Positions 10,225 to 19,374 of a stretch of DNA of 33,500 bases are shown in pieces. Position 1 is the stretch's first letter. Each line of letters begins with the position of its first letter. The translations under genes and the position numbers were made by a program. The stretch is from Prorocentrum cordatum. Taxonomy: Eukaryota > Sar > Dinophyceae > Prorocentrales > Prorocentraceae. The DNA is taken from NCBI GenBank assembly GCA_963575745.1, contig CAUYUJ010019882.1:562501-596000 (forward strand), read 5' to 3'. The notes under the pieces were generated by a model. It made no database searches. It was not told the DNA's origin and saw nothing but the letters and a program-made list of their open reading frames with translations.

Positions 10225-10365
10225 TCTTCCTCCTCCTCCTCCTCTTTCCCCTCCTCCTCCAGCCTCCTCCTCCTCCTCCTCCTTCTCCGCCAGCCTCTGC
10301 CTCCTCACCCTCCTCCAGCCGCCTCCAGCCTCTTCCAGCCTCTCCTCCTCCATCCCTTCTCCTTA
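10225..10365. repeat. (CCT)n tract, second copy of compound satellite
   Basis: CCT-rich pyrimidine run followed at 10380 by CTGTCGCACCCCGAGGCCAG and GGGCGTTTCGCCTGAGACTT. This matches the order after the tract at 9296-9390, about 970 bp upstream. Confidence 0.85.
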
Positions 10366-10479
10366 TAGATAACTCCCCCCTGTCGCACCCCGAGGCCAGT
10401 TTTTAGGGCGGGTCGGGCGTTTCGCCTGAGACTTCCTCACCACTTATGACTCTGAAGCTGAAAACATGACAACAGATTC

Positions 10480-11062
10480 ACATTTGGAGGGTGGGTGGTT
10501 TTCAAAATATTGCTCTCGCTTTAGCGGCGTGCGCATTCGCTTTTAACAAATTGCAAGAGCTTCGCGGATTGAGGGCATGTGGTTTTCAAAATGTGACTCT
10601 CGCCTGAGCGCCGCGCACATTCGATGTAAACATTTGCAAGAGTTTCACGGATTGGGGGCGGGTGGTTTCAAAATATGGCTCTCGCCTGAGCGCCGCGCAC
10701 ATTCGTTTCAAACATTTGCAAGAGCTTCACGGATTGAGGGCGGTTCCTTTTCAAAATGTGGCTCTCGCCTGAGCGCCGCGCACATTCGTCTCAAACATTT
10801 GCAAGAGTTTCACGGATTGAGGACGGGTCGTTTTCAAAATGTGGCTCTCGCGTTAGCGCCGCGCACATTCGCTTTAAACAGTTGCAAAAGCTTCACGGAT
10901 TGAGGACGGTTCCTTCTCAAAATGTGGCTCTCGCCCATGCTCCGCGCACGTTTGCTTTGAACAATTGCAGGAGCTTCACGTATTGAGGGCAGTTCCTTTT
11001 CAATATGTGGCTCTCGCCTTAGCGCCGCGTACATTAGTGTTCAAACTTTGCAAGAGTTTGAA
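10480..11062. repeat. 83-bp tandem satellite, about seven units
   Basis: Successive CACGGATTG marks lie at 10646, 10728, 10811, 10894 and 10977, giving a period of 82-83 bp. Each unit carries TTCAAAATGTGGCTCTCGCC, then GCGCCGCGCACATTCG, then TTTGCAAGAGCTTCACGG. Because 83 is not a multiple of three, successive units pass through different frames. Frames that stay open across them repeat the same peptides in shifted form and should not be read as genes. Confidence 0.9.
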
Positions 11063-11109
11063 TGATTCCCATGATCAACGTACCAGAATTTGTGTTTCGG
11101 ATAGATTCA

Positions 11110-11345
11110 GGATTACGCGGTGTTGAAGTCCCGAAAATGGCGCTCTGGTACGATTCCGGATCGTCAAGACGCAGCACTCAGGTTGATACGTGGCGTTGAA
11201 ATTCCGAGAACAATGTTTTGGCATGCTCCAGGATTTTCAAACGGTTGTCTTCCAACGGGGCAATTCCTTCAATGGAAATGAACCGTTGTGGGGGCCCCTA
11301 AAGACGGAGCTTTGAGGGAGTCGTTGATGACTCTTGTTTTTACAC
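11110..11345. repeat. GTTGAAGTCCC-type repeat block, copy 2
   Basis: Diverged copy of the block at 9940-10220: GCGGTGTTGAAGTCCCGAAA, a second unit near 11200, then CGGTTGTCTTCCAACGGGGC. It again leads into a CCT tract. Confidence 0.65.
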
Positions 11346-11349
11346 TAGT

Positions 11350-12045
11350 GGTCCTCCGCCTCCTCCTCCTCCTCCTCCCCTCCTCCGCTTCCTCCTCCCC
11401 AGCCTCCTCCTCCTCCTCCTCCTCCTCGCCTTCTTCTCCTCCTCCTCCTCCTCCTTCACCTCTTCCTCCTCTAGCTCCTCTTCCTCCGCCTTCGCCTCCT
11501 CCTCCTCCTCCTCCGCCTCCTCCTCGTCTTCCTCCTCCTCCTCCTCAGACAGCATCCTGCAGCCTCCTCCTCCTCATTCTCGGCCTCCTCCTCCTCCCGC
11601 TCTTCCAGCCTCATCCAGCCTCCTCCAGCCTCCTCCAGCCTCCTCCTCCTCCTCCTCCTCCTCCTCCTCCTCCTCCTCCTCGTCCTCTCGTCCTCCTCCT
11701 CCTCCCCTCTCGGCCTCCGCTCCTCCTCCCTCCTCCTCCTCCTCTCCTCGGTGCTCTTGCTCCTCCTCCTCTCCTCCTCCTCCTCCTCCTCCTCCTCCTC
11801 CTCCTCCCTCCTCCTCCTCCTCCTCCTCCTCCTCATCCTTCCTCCAGCCTCCTCCAGCCTCTCCTCCTCGTCCTCCTCCTCCTCATCTCGTCCTCGTCCT
11901 CCTCCTCCCTCCCTCTTCCTCCTCCTCTCCTCCTCCTCCTCCTCCTCCTCCTCCTCTCCTCCCTCCTCCTCCTCTTCCTCCTCCTCCTCCTCCTCCTCCT
12001 CCTCCTCCTCCTCCTCCTTCTCATCCTCCCCCGCTATCCTTCTCT
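11350..12045. repeat. ~700-bp (CCT)n polypyrimidine tract
   Basis: Nearly all C and T on the plus strand with only scattered purines. Both strands show long open frames (Leu/Ser/Pro-rich on plus, Arg/Glu-rich on minus) produced purely by the trinucleotide. Imperfections (CCAGCCTCCTCCAGCC blocks) divide it into several sub-runs. Confidence 0.95.
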
Positions 12046-12059
12046 CCTCCCGAGCTTTT

Positions 12060-12870
12060 CGCGCCAGTTTGGGGCCTCTGTGGCCCTGTGGGCCTCGTGA
12101 AGGGCGCTCGGGAAGCCATCAGATGCCATCTGCGCTCCCTGGTCCGTGGTCTGGGATCGCCTTGGGCCAAGTCCGCTTCTATACACAACCAACGGGGGAA
12201 AAGGCGCCTGCTGAGGAAGCGGGCAAGGAGGCGAGAGGGAGTGGAGGCGACCCACACTCATTCACGTCGTGAACAAAAACAACGACGAACGGCTTGGGCT
12301 ATTTTGCGCCTGTGGGGGCTCTCGCCGGGCCTTCGGACCGTCAAAAAACGATTCGGGTTGAAAAACCGGTCCCTGCGAAGAGGTCTACATGTCCAGGGGC
12401 CCATGTGAAAACGAAAACGACGTCGGGGGTCCGGGCAGGGAGGACGAGAAAGAGGTCGGGGTCCGGGTAGGGCGGGGCGCGAAGCGTCAGCTGCGCGTGG
12501 GCCGGCGCGCCGGCCACCGCTCAGCGGGCCGTCCAAGCGGACACCAGCTCAGGGTCTGGCCTAGGCCAACGAACAACGCAAGGGCACCACGGCTCTACCC
12601 CTCGGCGCATCTGGGCCTCAAGGTAAAGCCCACGACTTCAAGACGAGTCCAACTGTGGCGACGCTGCGACCCGCGCCCGAGACACGCAGGAACCGTTCAA
12701 GTGTATCCCCAGCCTCAAGTTCAGGTCGCGCACCTCTCTCAGGACGGGAACTCGGAGAAGGACGAGGGTGATGAGGGGGAATGAGGAAAACGGAGACGAA
12801 GAGGAGAAACGAGGAAGAAGAGGAAGAGGAGGAAAAGGAGGGGAATGGGGAGGGTAATGGAGGGCGGAGG
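12060..12870. other. Non-repetitive stretch, no gene recognised
   Basis: Open frames of about 100-130 codons exist on both strands without recognisable motifs. A palindrome GGCCGGCGCGCCGGCC lies near 12500. It ends in purine-rich DNA (12780-12870) that leads into the GAT microsatellite. Confidence 0.4.
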
Positions 12871-12872
12871 AT

Positions 12873-13075
12873 GGGAAGGGATGGTGATGATGATGACGAC
12901 GACGACGGCGTTGATGATGATGATGAGGAGGAGGATGAGGATGATGATGAAGATGGTGATGGCGATGACGGTGATGCTGCTGATGATGATGGTGATGATA
13001 ATGATGGTGGCGCAGATGTTGATGCTGATGATGATGCTGATGATGATGCAGATGATGTTGGCGTTGATGATGATG
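12873..13075. repeat. (GAT)n microsatellite at LINE 3' end
   Basis: Imperfect GAT/GAC/GAG units on the plus strand run up to about 13073, where unique LINE sequence begins. It is the same motif and orientation as the tract at 17076-17395 on the other side of the element. Confidence 0.95.
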
Positions 13076-13192
13076 CGCTTTGCACTTTGCACCGTTCCCT
13101 CAATGTCTCCGTTGCGCCTGAGGCGGCACGTCAAGCCGCTGATAAGAAACGTCATGCAAGAGCGCCTCGCGGGAGGCTGGAGAAGGTTGAGG

Positions 13193-15375
13193 TCAGTGCA
13201 GCAGGCGAGCGAGCGGGCGTACACGAGCGAGCCATTCCTCTTTGCTGCACTGGCCTGCGTCCACAAGCCAATCTGAACCGAACAGTCGAGCGAGATCCAT
13301 CTCCCATCGCCAGGCCTTGAACTTGCGGCCGCGCGTCTGGAATGCGTGCTCGCGTTTCATTCTCTGGGGCCAGGCCACGTTGCGCCACTGTAGCTGGCGG
13401 GCGGGCACTAGCTCGGCAGGCGCAGCGCTTGGCAAGGCGGCCTGGCGGGCTAGATGACCAGCCCAGGTGAGCCTGCGAAGATTCACATCTATGTCCCGCG
13501 TCGGGTGGGACTGCAGAGCGGCAGAGACTCGGCGCCAGCGACGGCGGCAGAAGTCCTCTGGCGACTCCTCCTTCCATCATTGTGTGCAAATCAACTGAGA
13601 GGACATTTTGCGATGCGTGATGCGAATTAAATTCAGGCCCTTGACAGCGGAGGCACCGCGACCCCGAACCAGAGAGCAAGACAGGCTTGATAGCTCGCTC
13701 GAGCAGCTTCGCGGCCCGCTGCCAGCGGCAGGCGCGTCCAGGCAGAGACAACTTGAGAGCGCAGAATGCTCGCCAAGCGCGCGCTGCCCTGCGCCGCGTG
13801 CCCTTCCAAGATCTTCCGTCGAAGGTGAAGACAGAGCCGAGGCCGGGGAAACCCTCGGCGCGAGGCGCGCGCGTCAGGATGCCGTCCTCGACCGTCATCT
13901 GGTAGTCGCTGAACTCGTGGTCCAGCGTCGTCGCGCCCCAGGCCAGACCAGAGGGGGGCACGTGCCAACCGCGATCTCGCAGGATGCGTCGCCAGGCCAT
14001 CGTCATCTGGCGCGGCGTTTCGGCCGCGCCCGCGAACAGCCAGAAGTTGTCGGCGTGGAGTAGTCCCGCCTCGCACAGCGTCGCCTCGCCTGGGAACTCG
14101 AAGCCCCGGCCGCGCGCCCAGCACTCGCCCGAGAACTCCTCCCAGGCGTCCCCGAGCACTAAGTTGAAGAGGATCGTGCTGGCTGGGTCTCCTTGTCGAA
14201 TGCCACGACTCCGAAGTGCTGGTTGCGTCTGGGCCGAGCCCATCTTGATCGCCGCCGAGGCCTTCAACTCCCTCATGATGGCCAGGATCACGGGCCTTGG
14301 CACGGCCCATCTTCGCAGCGCCTCCTCGACCGAGCGTCGCGAAACATGGTCGAAGGCCGCCTCGCCGCCGCCGTCCACGATGAAGATGGGTCGGTTCCAC
14401 TCGCGAGCCTTCTCCATCAGCATGCGCATGCTGAAGATCACGTCCATCGCCTGGTGGAACTCTTGATAGGCGCACTGTGGGCTCCGCAGGGTCAGCTTGC
14501 CGCCGCATTTCTTGATCAGGCCGATCGAGTAGAGCTTCTCGAAAGTGGTCAGGGGCGTGATCGGCCTGTACCCCTTGAGCGCGTGCTTGTCTCCCTTCTT
14601 CCTCATGAGCTGGATGGTGCGCTTCGACCAGGCTTCGCCCCTGGCACTCTGGCACCCCGCGGAAGCGGTTCTCGAAGACGGCCGCGAGCGAGGCGAGGAA
14701 GCCCGAGTCGAGGGCCTGCAGGACCTCGGCGACCACCGCGTCCACGCCAGGCGCCTTCATAGCCTCCATGTCGTTCAGAGCCTCGCGGAGCATCTCGGGC
14801 GAGAAGGGCGGGATGTCGAGCACGTCCTCCTTCGTGAAGTGGGTGGGGCAGGCAGAGACGCCGACGGGCTCCTCGCCGTCGCTAGCCCTGAAGGCGCTGC
14901 CGTGGTCGCGCTCCAGAAGCTCCTTGATCCGCAACGGGTCGTCCTCGATCTCCCCCTCCATGTTCATCGGCTGGCTGCGGGCCGGCCCAGGCTGAGCTCG
15001 GCGAGGTGCTCGTACTCGAGGATTGCCAGCCTCGTGTAAGCCGTGCTGCAGGGCCCTGTTCGCGGTCCAGATCTTCCTGCGGGTCCTGATGATGTCCTCG
15101 CTGTAGATCGCACGCTGCACGCGGTCGCGGGTGCCCCGCCGACGCGCCCCCAGCATCCGCTGCGTCTGCATGTGCTCGTGGCTCTCGGGGAGCTTGGGGA
15201 CTTCCGCGCTGGCAGGCCCCTGCCACGGGCTGCGGCTGCCAGATGCACCGCGTCCGCCATGGATGTAATTGGCGCTGGGTTGCGGTCGGCGTAGCAGGCG
15301 CTGCGGCTCCAGCGCTGGAAGCGGTTGTCGAGGCTGGTCCAGCCCTTCGCAGGTGCACGGCTCCGTTCCAGACAT
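13193..15375 (-). pseudogene. LINE 3' half: reverse transcriptase and C-terminal domain
   Basis: The upstream part reads DIIRTRRKIWTANRALQHGL. A short piece in a second frame (RLAILEYEHLAELSLG, near 15030) follows, then the RT entry segment with PPFSPEMLREALNDMEAMKA followed by PGVDAVVAEVL near 14757. The frame changes near 14640. The RT then continues with YRPITPLTTFEKL (14570), motif A FIVDGGGEAAFDHV (14375), motif B RGIRQGDPAS (about 14210) and motif C LLHADNFWLF (about 14057). Motif A has two residues more than usual between its Asp and the FD pair. Motif C reads ADN instead of ADD, removing a metal-binding Asp. A last frame change near 13560 leads to a C-terminal region RRLTWAGHLARQAALPS...LQWRNVAWP, typical of LINE ends, which stops near 13193. 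Confidence 0.85.
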
Positions 15376-16990
15376 AGCGCCTCCTGGTGCCGAGGGTGAG
15401 TTCCGGCTCGGTGGCCGAGTGGGCGGACTGCGCGCTGTCGGTGACCTCCTCGAGCGCGGCGCTGACCTTCCAGCTGTCGCGAGCAGGTATCAGGACATAG
15501 TCGATCTGGGCTGGCGGGTGCTTGAAGTCGCAGTGGCAGGTGGGTCCGCTGGCCGCTGCAATCAACGTGTTCGTCGCTGCGCGGTCGTGCTGCATCAGAA
15601 GCCGCGTCGAAATCTCGGCGCGACGCGTGCGCTGACCGACTGGGAAGCCCCCAACCCAGCGCCCCTCGCCCGCCCGCGGGGGAGGCGGAGCCGTCTGCGC
15701 GCCCGCGCCCACGATTGGATACGCCCCAGGCGGCGCCATCGTGATCAGGTCGGAGAGTTGCTCCAAGGAGCCCTCGCACTGGCTGGGAGAATGTCCAAGG
15801 AAGAAGTGACTGCATCTAATCCAATAGTCCTTCTTGCGAATGCGAAAATGATGAGCCGCCGAACGCCTCGACGGCAGCAGGTCCCCTCGAAGAAAAAGTC
15901 GAGCCCGAGAGTGCACCAGCAGCCGCATCTGCTTCTGCCCCTCGACTCGCGGCGTCACGTAGATGTCGCCTCCCCTTGCTCCTAGCTTCGCGATCTTGCC
16001 CCAGTAGCCCGCCCCCTGGAAGATGGCCGCATCGTAGTCGACTCGGCGTTGTGCTTTGCGATCTCCTGGGCCCTCCAGATGGTCAGTTTGAAGCCCATCT
16101 GCGCCTCGGACTCCTCTAGAGTCCGCTCCTTGTCCAACCGCTGGCCCGCATTCACCTTCGCCTGGGACTCGACTACATTCAGGTGCGCACCCGCGTGGGC
16201 GCTGATGTCGGCCGCGACGTGCTCTTTGAAACTCATGCGGCCTGTGGTTCTCACCATTTCGCCAAACCTGTGCTGCTTCAATGCCACGAATGTAGTCCAT
16301 CTCCAGGTCGGCCGTCTGCACACCAAGGTTGTCGATCATCTCCTTCTTCGCGCACCGGATCACCATCAATCGCCGAATCTCCTCTGAGGCCTTCTCCACT
16401 GAGAACCAACATCGTCGACCCTGGTGATGCGGCTGCGGCATGGTAATATGCTTCCCTTTCATAGAGCGCACCCAAGCCCACATGCGTCCTGAGCTCGTGG
16501 AGCGGACCTTCAAGAAACTCGCACGCTTGAGTGGGACGAACGCACCATCCTCTGCTTTGTCGGGAATCGTGTCGGTGAACGCACGGGCCTCGTTCAGGAT
16601 AGTATCGCGAGGCGTGTCCCGATCCCAGCCACCGATGGTCACGCAGATCTTGTCGCTCGCTTTCTTTGGTCCCGACGGGACCGACTGAGCCGCGCTCTCG
16701 AGCCCCGAGGAGAGCAGCGGAGGCCCAACCGAGGACGCTGCCGTGGAAGATGGTGCTGCCGAGCGTCCCTCGCGTAAGTCTTTGATCTCCTACTCCATAC
16801 TGTTAAGGCGGCCCTCGTGCCTCTCGACGTCCCTGCATACGTTGTCGATGGAAGTCTTCACATCCGCGAAGTCCTCTGCCATCGGCTCCTGGATCTCTGA
16901 GCGCAACATCTCCCTGAAGTGTGCCATCATCGTGTGGCAATCCATGGGTGCTGCGGGCACTGGCTCGCGCGAGCGGCTGCGAGAGCCCAT
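15370..16990 (-). pseudogene. LINE 5' half: coiled coil, RNA-binding-like region, endonuclease
   Basis: The start is the ATG at 16990 (MGSRSRSREPVPAAPMDC), the first in-frame ATG after the spliced-leader relic. Residues ~15-66 form a charged, coiled-coil-like stretch ending GRLNSME, followed by TAG at 16792-16790. The same frame then continues (EIKDLREGRSAAPSS) into a conserved-looking segment, VTIGGWDRDTPRDTILNEAR, then KVRSTSSGRMWAWV, which resembles the RNA-binding-like region of LINE proteins (inference). Near 16265 the coding sense moves to another frame (GRMSFKEHVAADISAH to IWRAQEIAKHN). Near 16040 it returns (VDYDAAIFQGAGYWGKI) to an APE-type endonuclease, which ends with TNTLIAAASG, a QIDYVLIP motif and EPELTL. 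Expected catalytic residues look lost: IFQG where QE is usual, GAGAQ where GDxN is usual. Confidence 0.75.
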
Positions 16991-17058
16991 CGACCGACAG
17001 CACTATCAGGCAGAGTCGTGAAACAGATGGCAGCTGTGAGCCCCAGCCCATGCCGCCG

Positions 17059-17075
17059 CTTGAACCAAAATGGCT
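17059..17075 (-). other. Relict dinoflagellate spliced leader (DinoSL)
   Basis: On the minus strand this reads AGCCATTTTGGTTCAAG. It matches the last 17 nt of the conserved 22-nt dinoflagellate spliced leader at 16 of 17 positions (one C to T). The leader's first bases are missing and are replaced by GAT-repeat DNA. It sits about 68 nt upstream of the LINE start codon at 16990, exactly where a trans-spliced leader would lie on the LINE mRNA. Confidence 0.85.
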
Positions 17076-17102
17076 GATGATGCTGACGATGATGGTGCTG
17101 AC

Positions 17103-17145
<43 letters not shown>

Positions 17146-17146
17146 C

Positions 17147-17181
<35 letters not shown>

Positions 17182-17395
17182 CTGTTGCTGCTGCTGCTGA
17201 TGATGATGATGATGACAATGATGATGCTGAGTATGGTAATTGTGATGCTGATGCTGATGCTGATGCTGATGATGATGATGATGATGCTGATGATGATGAT
17301 GGTGATGACGATAACGATGATGCGGCTGCTCCTGCTGCTGCTGATGATGCTGATGCTGATGCTGATGACGATGACGAGGAGGAGGAACAGCAGCA
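17076..17395. repeat. (GAT)n microsatellite at LINE 5' end
   Basis: Imperfect GAT, GCT and GAC units, interrupted by CTGCTGCTG runs, from the junction with the spliced-leader relic to about 17395. Reading frames across it (poly-Asp, poly-Met, poly-Ser) are artefacts. Confidence 0.95.
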
Positions 17396-17399
17396 GCAG

Positions 17400-18230
17400 C
17401 GAAGGACGGGGTGAACAGACGAGGAGGGGGAGGTCATGTAAGGTAAGGGTCCTTAGGGGAGGCGTCGGGCCAAAGGGAAGCCCTCACACGCGTGGAAGCC
17501 ACTAAGCGAGATACGCAAGCAAAACCATTCGAAAACAGACCTCGGGCGACGCCAAACCGACCACTTCCGGGACGAGCCCCGTCTATGACGACCCTCCCAC
17601 CCTCGAGGTTCCAGTCCTGCCGTCTGCCCAAAATTTGGAGCGAAACGAGGGGGGCGCCGCGGAGGGGCTCGGTCTGCTGGGGGTCTGTCGGGCCGCCCCT
17701 GATCCCCTCCCCTCCTTGCCTGCCTGGGGGGTCCCAAACGCAAACTTGGAAACGCACCAAAACAGAACGCACAACGAAACGCGTGCCCCAAAACAACGCT
17801 TAACATTCAAACGCGTTCAAAACAAAAACGAACAAGACAACGGAACAGCAACGAAAACAAAACGAAAAGCACAACAAAGGCAACAACAAAACTGAACATC
17901 GTTGTGGTCGGTCCTTGGAAGAAACCGAATGGCCGAATGGCATTTACACCCGTGTCCCGCTCGCAGGCGACTGGAACCAGAAATTTGCAGGAGCACCAGA
18001 AGCCTACAGTCGCGAGAGGTGCTGGAGGTACTGGCGGTGCCGTTTACGCGGGAGGCGTTCTACACGCTTCACTTCCAAATGCGCCCAACGAATGGAAAAC
18101 GGCCGTGTGAAATCCGCTTCTTCCTCTGGCCCCACCACTCCCTCATCGTCCATCCATCCCGTACTCTCCCTCACCTCATATGTTCCCCTGCTGTACCTCC
18201 GCCTTCCCTCCACCCACTCCTCGTTCACCC
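17400..18230. other. Intergenic; T-poor A/C-rich patch
   Basis: No gene recognised. From about 17745 to 17895 the plus strand is A/C-rich and nearly free of T, with many AACAAAAC/AACGAAAC-like words. Elsewhere the composition is mixed and GC-rich. Confidence 0.5.
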
Positions 18231-18235
18231 GCCTT

Positions 18236-18640
18236 CCTCCTCCAGCCTCCTCCTCTTCCTCCTCATCCTTATCCTTCTCCGCCCACCTCCTTCTCCTCTT
18301 CCTCCTCCTCCCTCCTCATCCTTCCCTCCCCTCCAGTCTTCTTCCTTATTCGAAAGGCTCCTCGCTGTCGCGCCGCCACGCGTGTCGGCAGGAAGGGCTG
18401 GGCGTTTCGCCTCAGTCTTCACCACCATTGATGATCCTGGAGCCTGACATCTGCAGCAGCTCAAGGATGGAGGGCGGGTGGCTTTCGAAGTGTAGTCGTC
18501 GCCTTAGCGCCGCGCGCACTCATTGTAACATGTTGCATACGTTTACAGTGTGGAAGGCGGCTCCTGGCCAAGATGTGACTCTCGCCTCAGCGCCGCGCAC
18601 GATCGCCTGAAACATACGCAACGAGCTGAAGGGTGGAATG
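18236..18640. repeat. Partial third copy of the compound satellite
   Basis: A CCT-rich tract (18236-18335) is followed by CTCGCTGTCGCGCCGCCACG and GGGCGTTTCGCCTCAGTCTT, then two diverged 83-bp-type units (GGATGGAGGGCGGGTGGCTT; CTCTCGCCTCAGCGCCGCGC). This is the same order and strand as at 9296-9600 and 10225-10570. Confidence 0.75.
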
Positions 18641-18661
18641 ATGGTCGTTTTCAAACAATGG

Positions 18662-18748
18662 TATTCCCCCCAAACTCCGTTAACTGTCAAGAGAGGAGGG
18701 GGCCCTGTTTTGGCGACGACCGCGAGCACAGCCGCAGGCATTCCGCCC
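18662..18748. repeat. 87-bp perfect direct repeat, copy 1
   Basis: Begins TATTCCCCCCAAACTCCGTT and ends GCAGGCATTCCGCCC. It is identical by eye to 18938-19024. The start-to-start distance is 276 bp. Confidence 0.95.
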
Positions 18749-18937
18749 TGGAGCTCTCCGACTGACGAAGGGGACTCCAGGGAACAGCTCCGTGAAAAAA
18801 GTTGCGGGGTGGGAGGTGGAAAAGCACAGCTCGAAGCACAGACGGCTGCGGAAGAGGGAAAGGGAAAAAGGGGGAGGGAACCAGACACTGCGGCCTAGGG
18901 GGGAATAAAACCGTTTAGGCATAGCCAAACGAGACCA

Positions 18938-19024
18938 TATTCCCCCCAAACTCCGTTAACTGTCAAGAGAGGAGGGGGCCCTGTTTTGGCGACGACCGCG
19001 AGCACAGCCGCAGGCATTCCGCCC
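18938..19024. repeat. 87-bp perfect direct repeat, copy 2
   Basis: Exact second copy of 18662-18748. The 189 bp between the copies include AATAAAACCG (18904) and a purine-rich run (18850-18880). It lies beyond the 3' end of the minus-strand gene at 19375-20951. Confidence 0.95.
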
Positions 19025-19374
19025 ACGCCCGCCCCGGGCCCCACCCTCCGGTAAAAGTCCAAGCCACCGCCGACCTCCAGTGGGCAAACTGCTCACAGGC
19101 AGGGGGCGGGGCCCCACGAGACGATTAAAAAAGGGGGCCGCGGGCCAGCTCCACCACCGAGCCCCGCCTTGGGGGAGCTCCACTCCGGGGCCGCGCAGGG
19201 GCCACCCTGCCCGCATCCTGTGCAGCCGCTTAACACGTTCATGACTCGGCGGCCGGCGCGCGTGCAGGGGGGCCCCAAAACTCGGGGCCACCCCTCCAGA
19301 GGGAGGAGGGTCCGTGATGAATTCATGGAGAGGGCCACCCGCCTCCCGGACGTCCGCACAAGGCCGGGTCCGGC
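19025..19374. other. GC-rich stretch next to the 87-bp repeat
   Basis: A minus-strand frame is open from 19359 to 19093 but I recognise nothing in it. It may be 3' untranslated sequence or further decayed coding of the gene upstream. Confidence 0.4.

Larger units (their letters stand above)
13076..17075 (-). mobile_element. LINE-type (non-LTR) retrotransposon, ~4.0 kb, dead
   Basis: One element read on the minus strand. In order from its 5' end it has: a spliced-leader relic (17075-17059); a start ATG at 16990 opening a coiled-coil-like segment; an RNA-binding-like region; an APE-type endonuclease; a reverse transcriptase (about 14970-14000); and a C-terminal domain ending near 13193. All the parts expected of a complete LINE are present, so it is probably full length. 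It is inactive: there is one in-frame TAG (16792-16790) and at least five frame changes (near 16265, 16040, 15370-15000, 14640 and 13560). Both ends abut GAT-repeat DNA of the same orientation, so it inserted into, or carries as a tail, a GAT microsatellite. The family is LINE by domain order; the clade is not determined. Confidence 0.85.

Noticed and set aside
10577-10986. Plus-strand frames with repeated LSAAHIR-type peptides
   Set aside because: Direct translation of the 83-bp satellite, which changes frame with every unit.
11288-12100. 270-codon Leu/Pro/Ser-rich plus-strand frame and Arg/Glu-rich minus-strand frames
   Set aside because: Produced by the CCT repeat; no non-repeat protein content.
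13608-15985. Several long plus-strand frames across the LINE
   Set aside because: Antisense shadows of the minus-strand LINE coding regions; they lack motifs of their own.
18662-19024. Long terminal repeats of a small LTR element
   Set aside because: The 87-bp repeats do not start TG and end CA, and no primer-binding site or polypurine tract could be placed.
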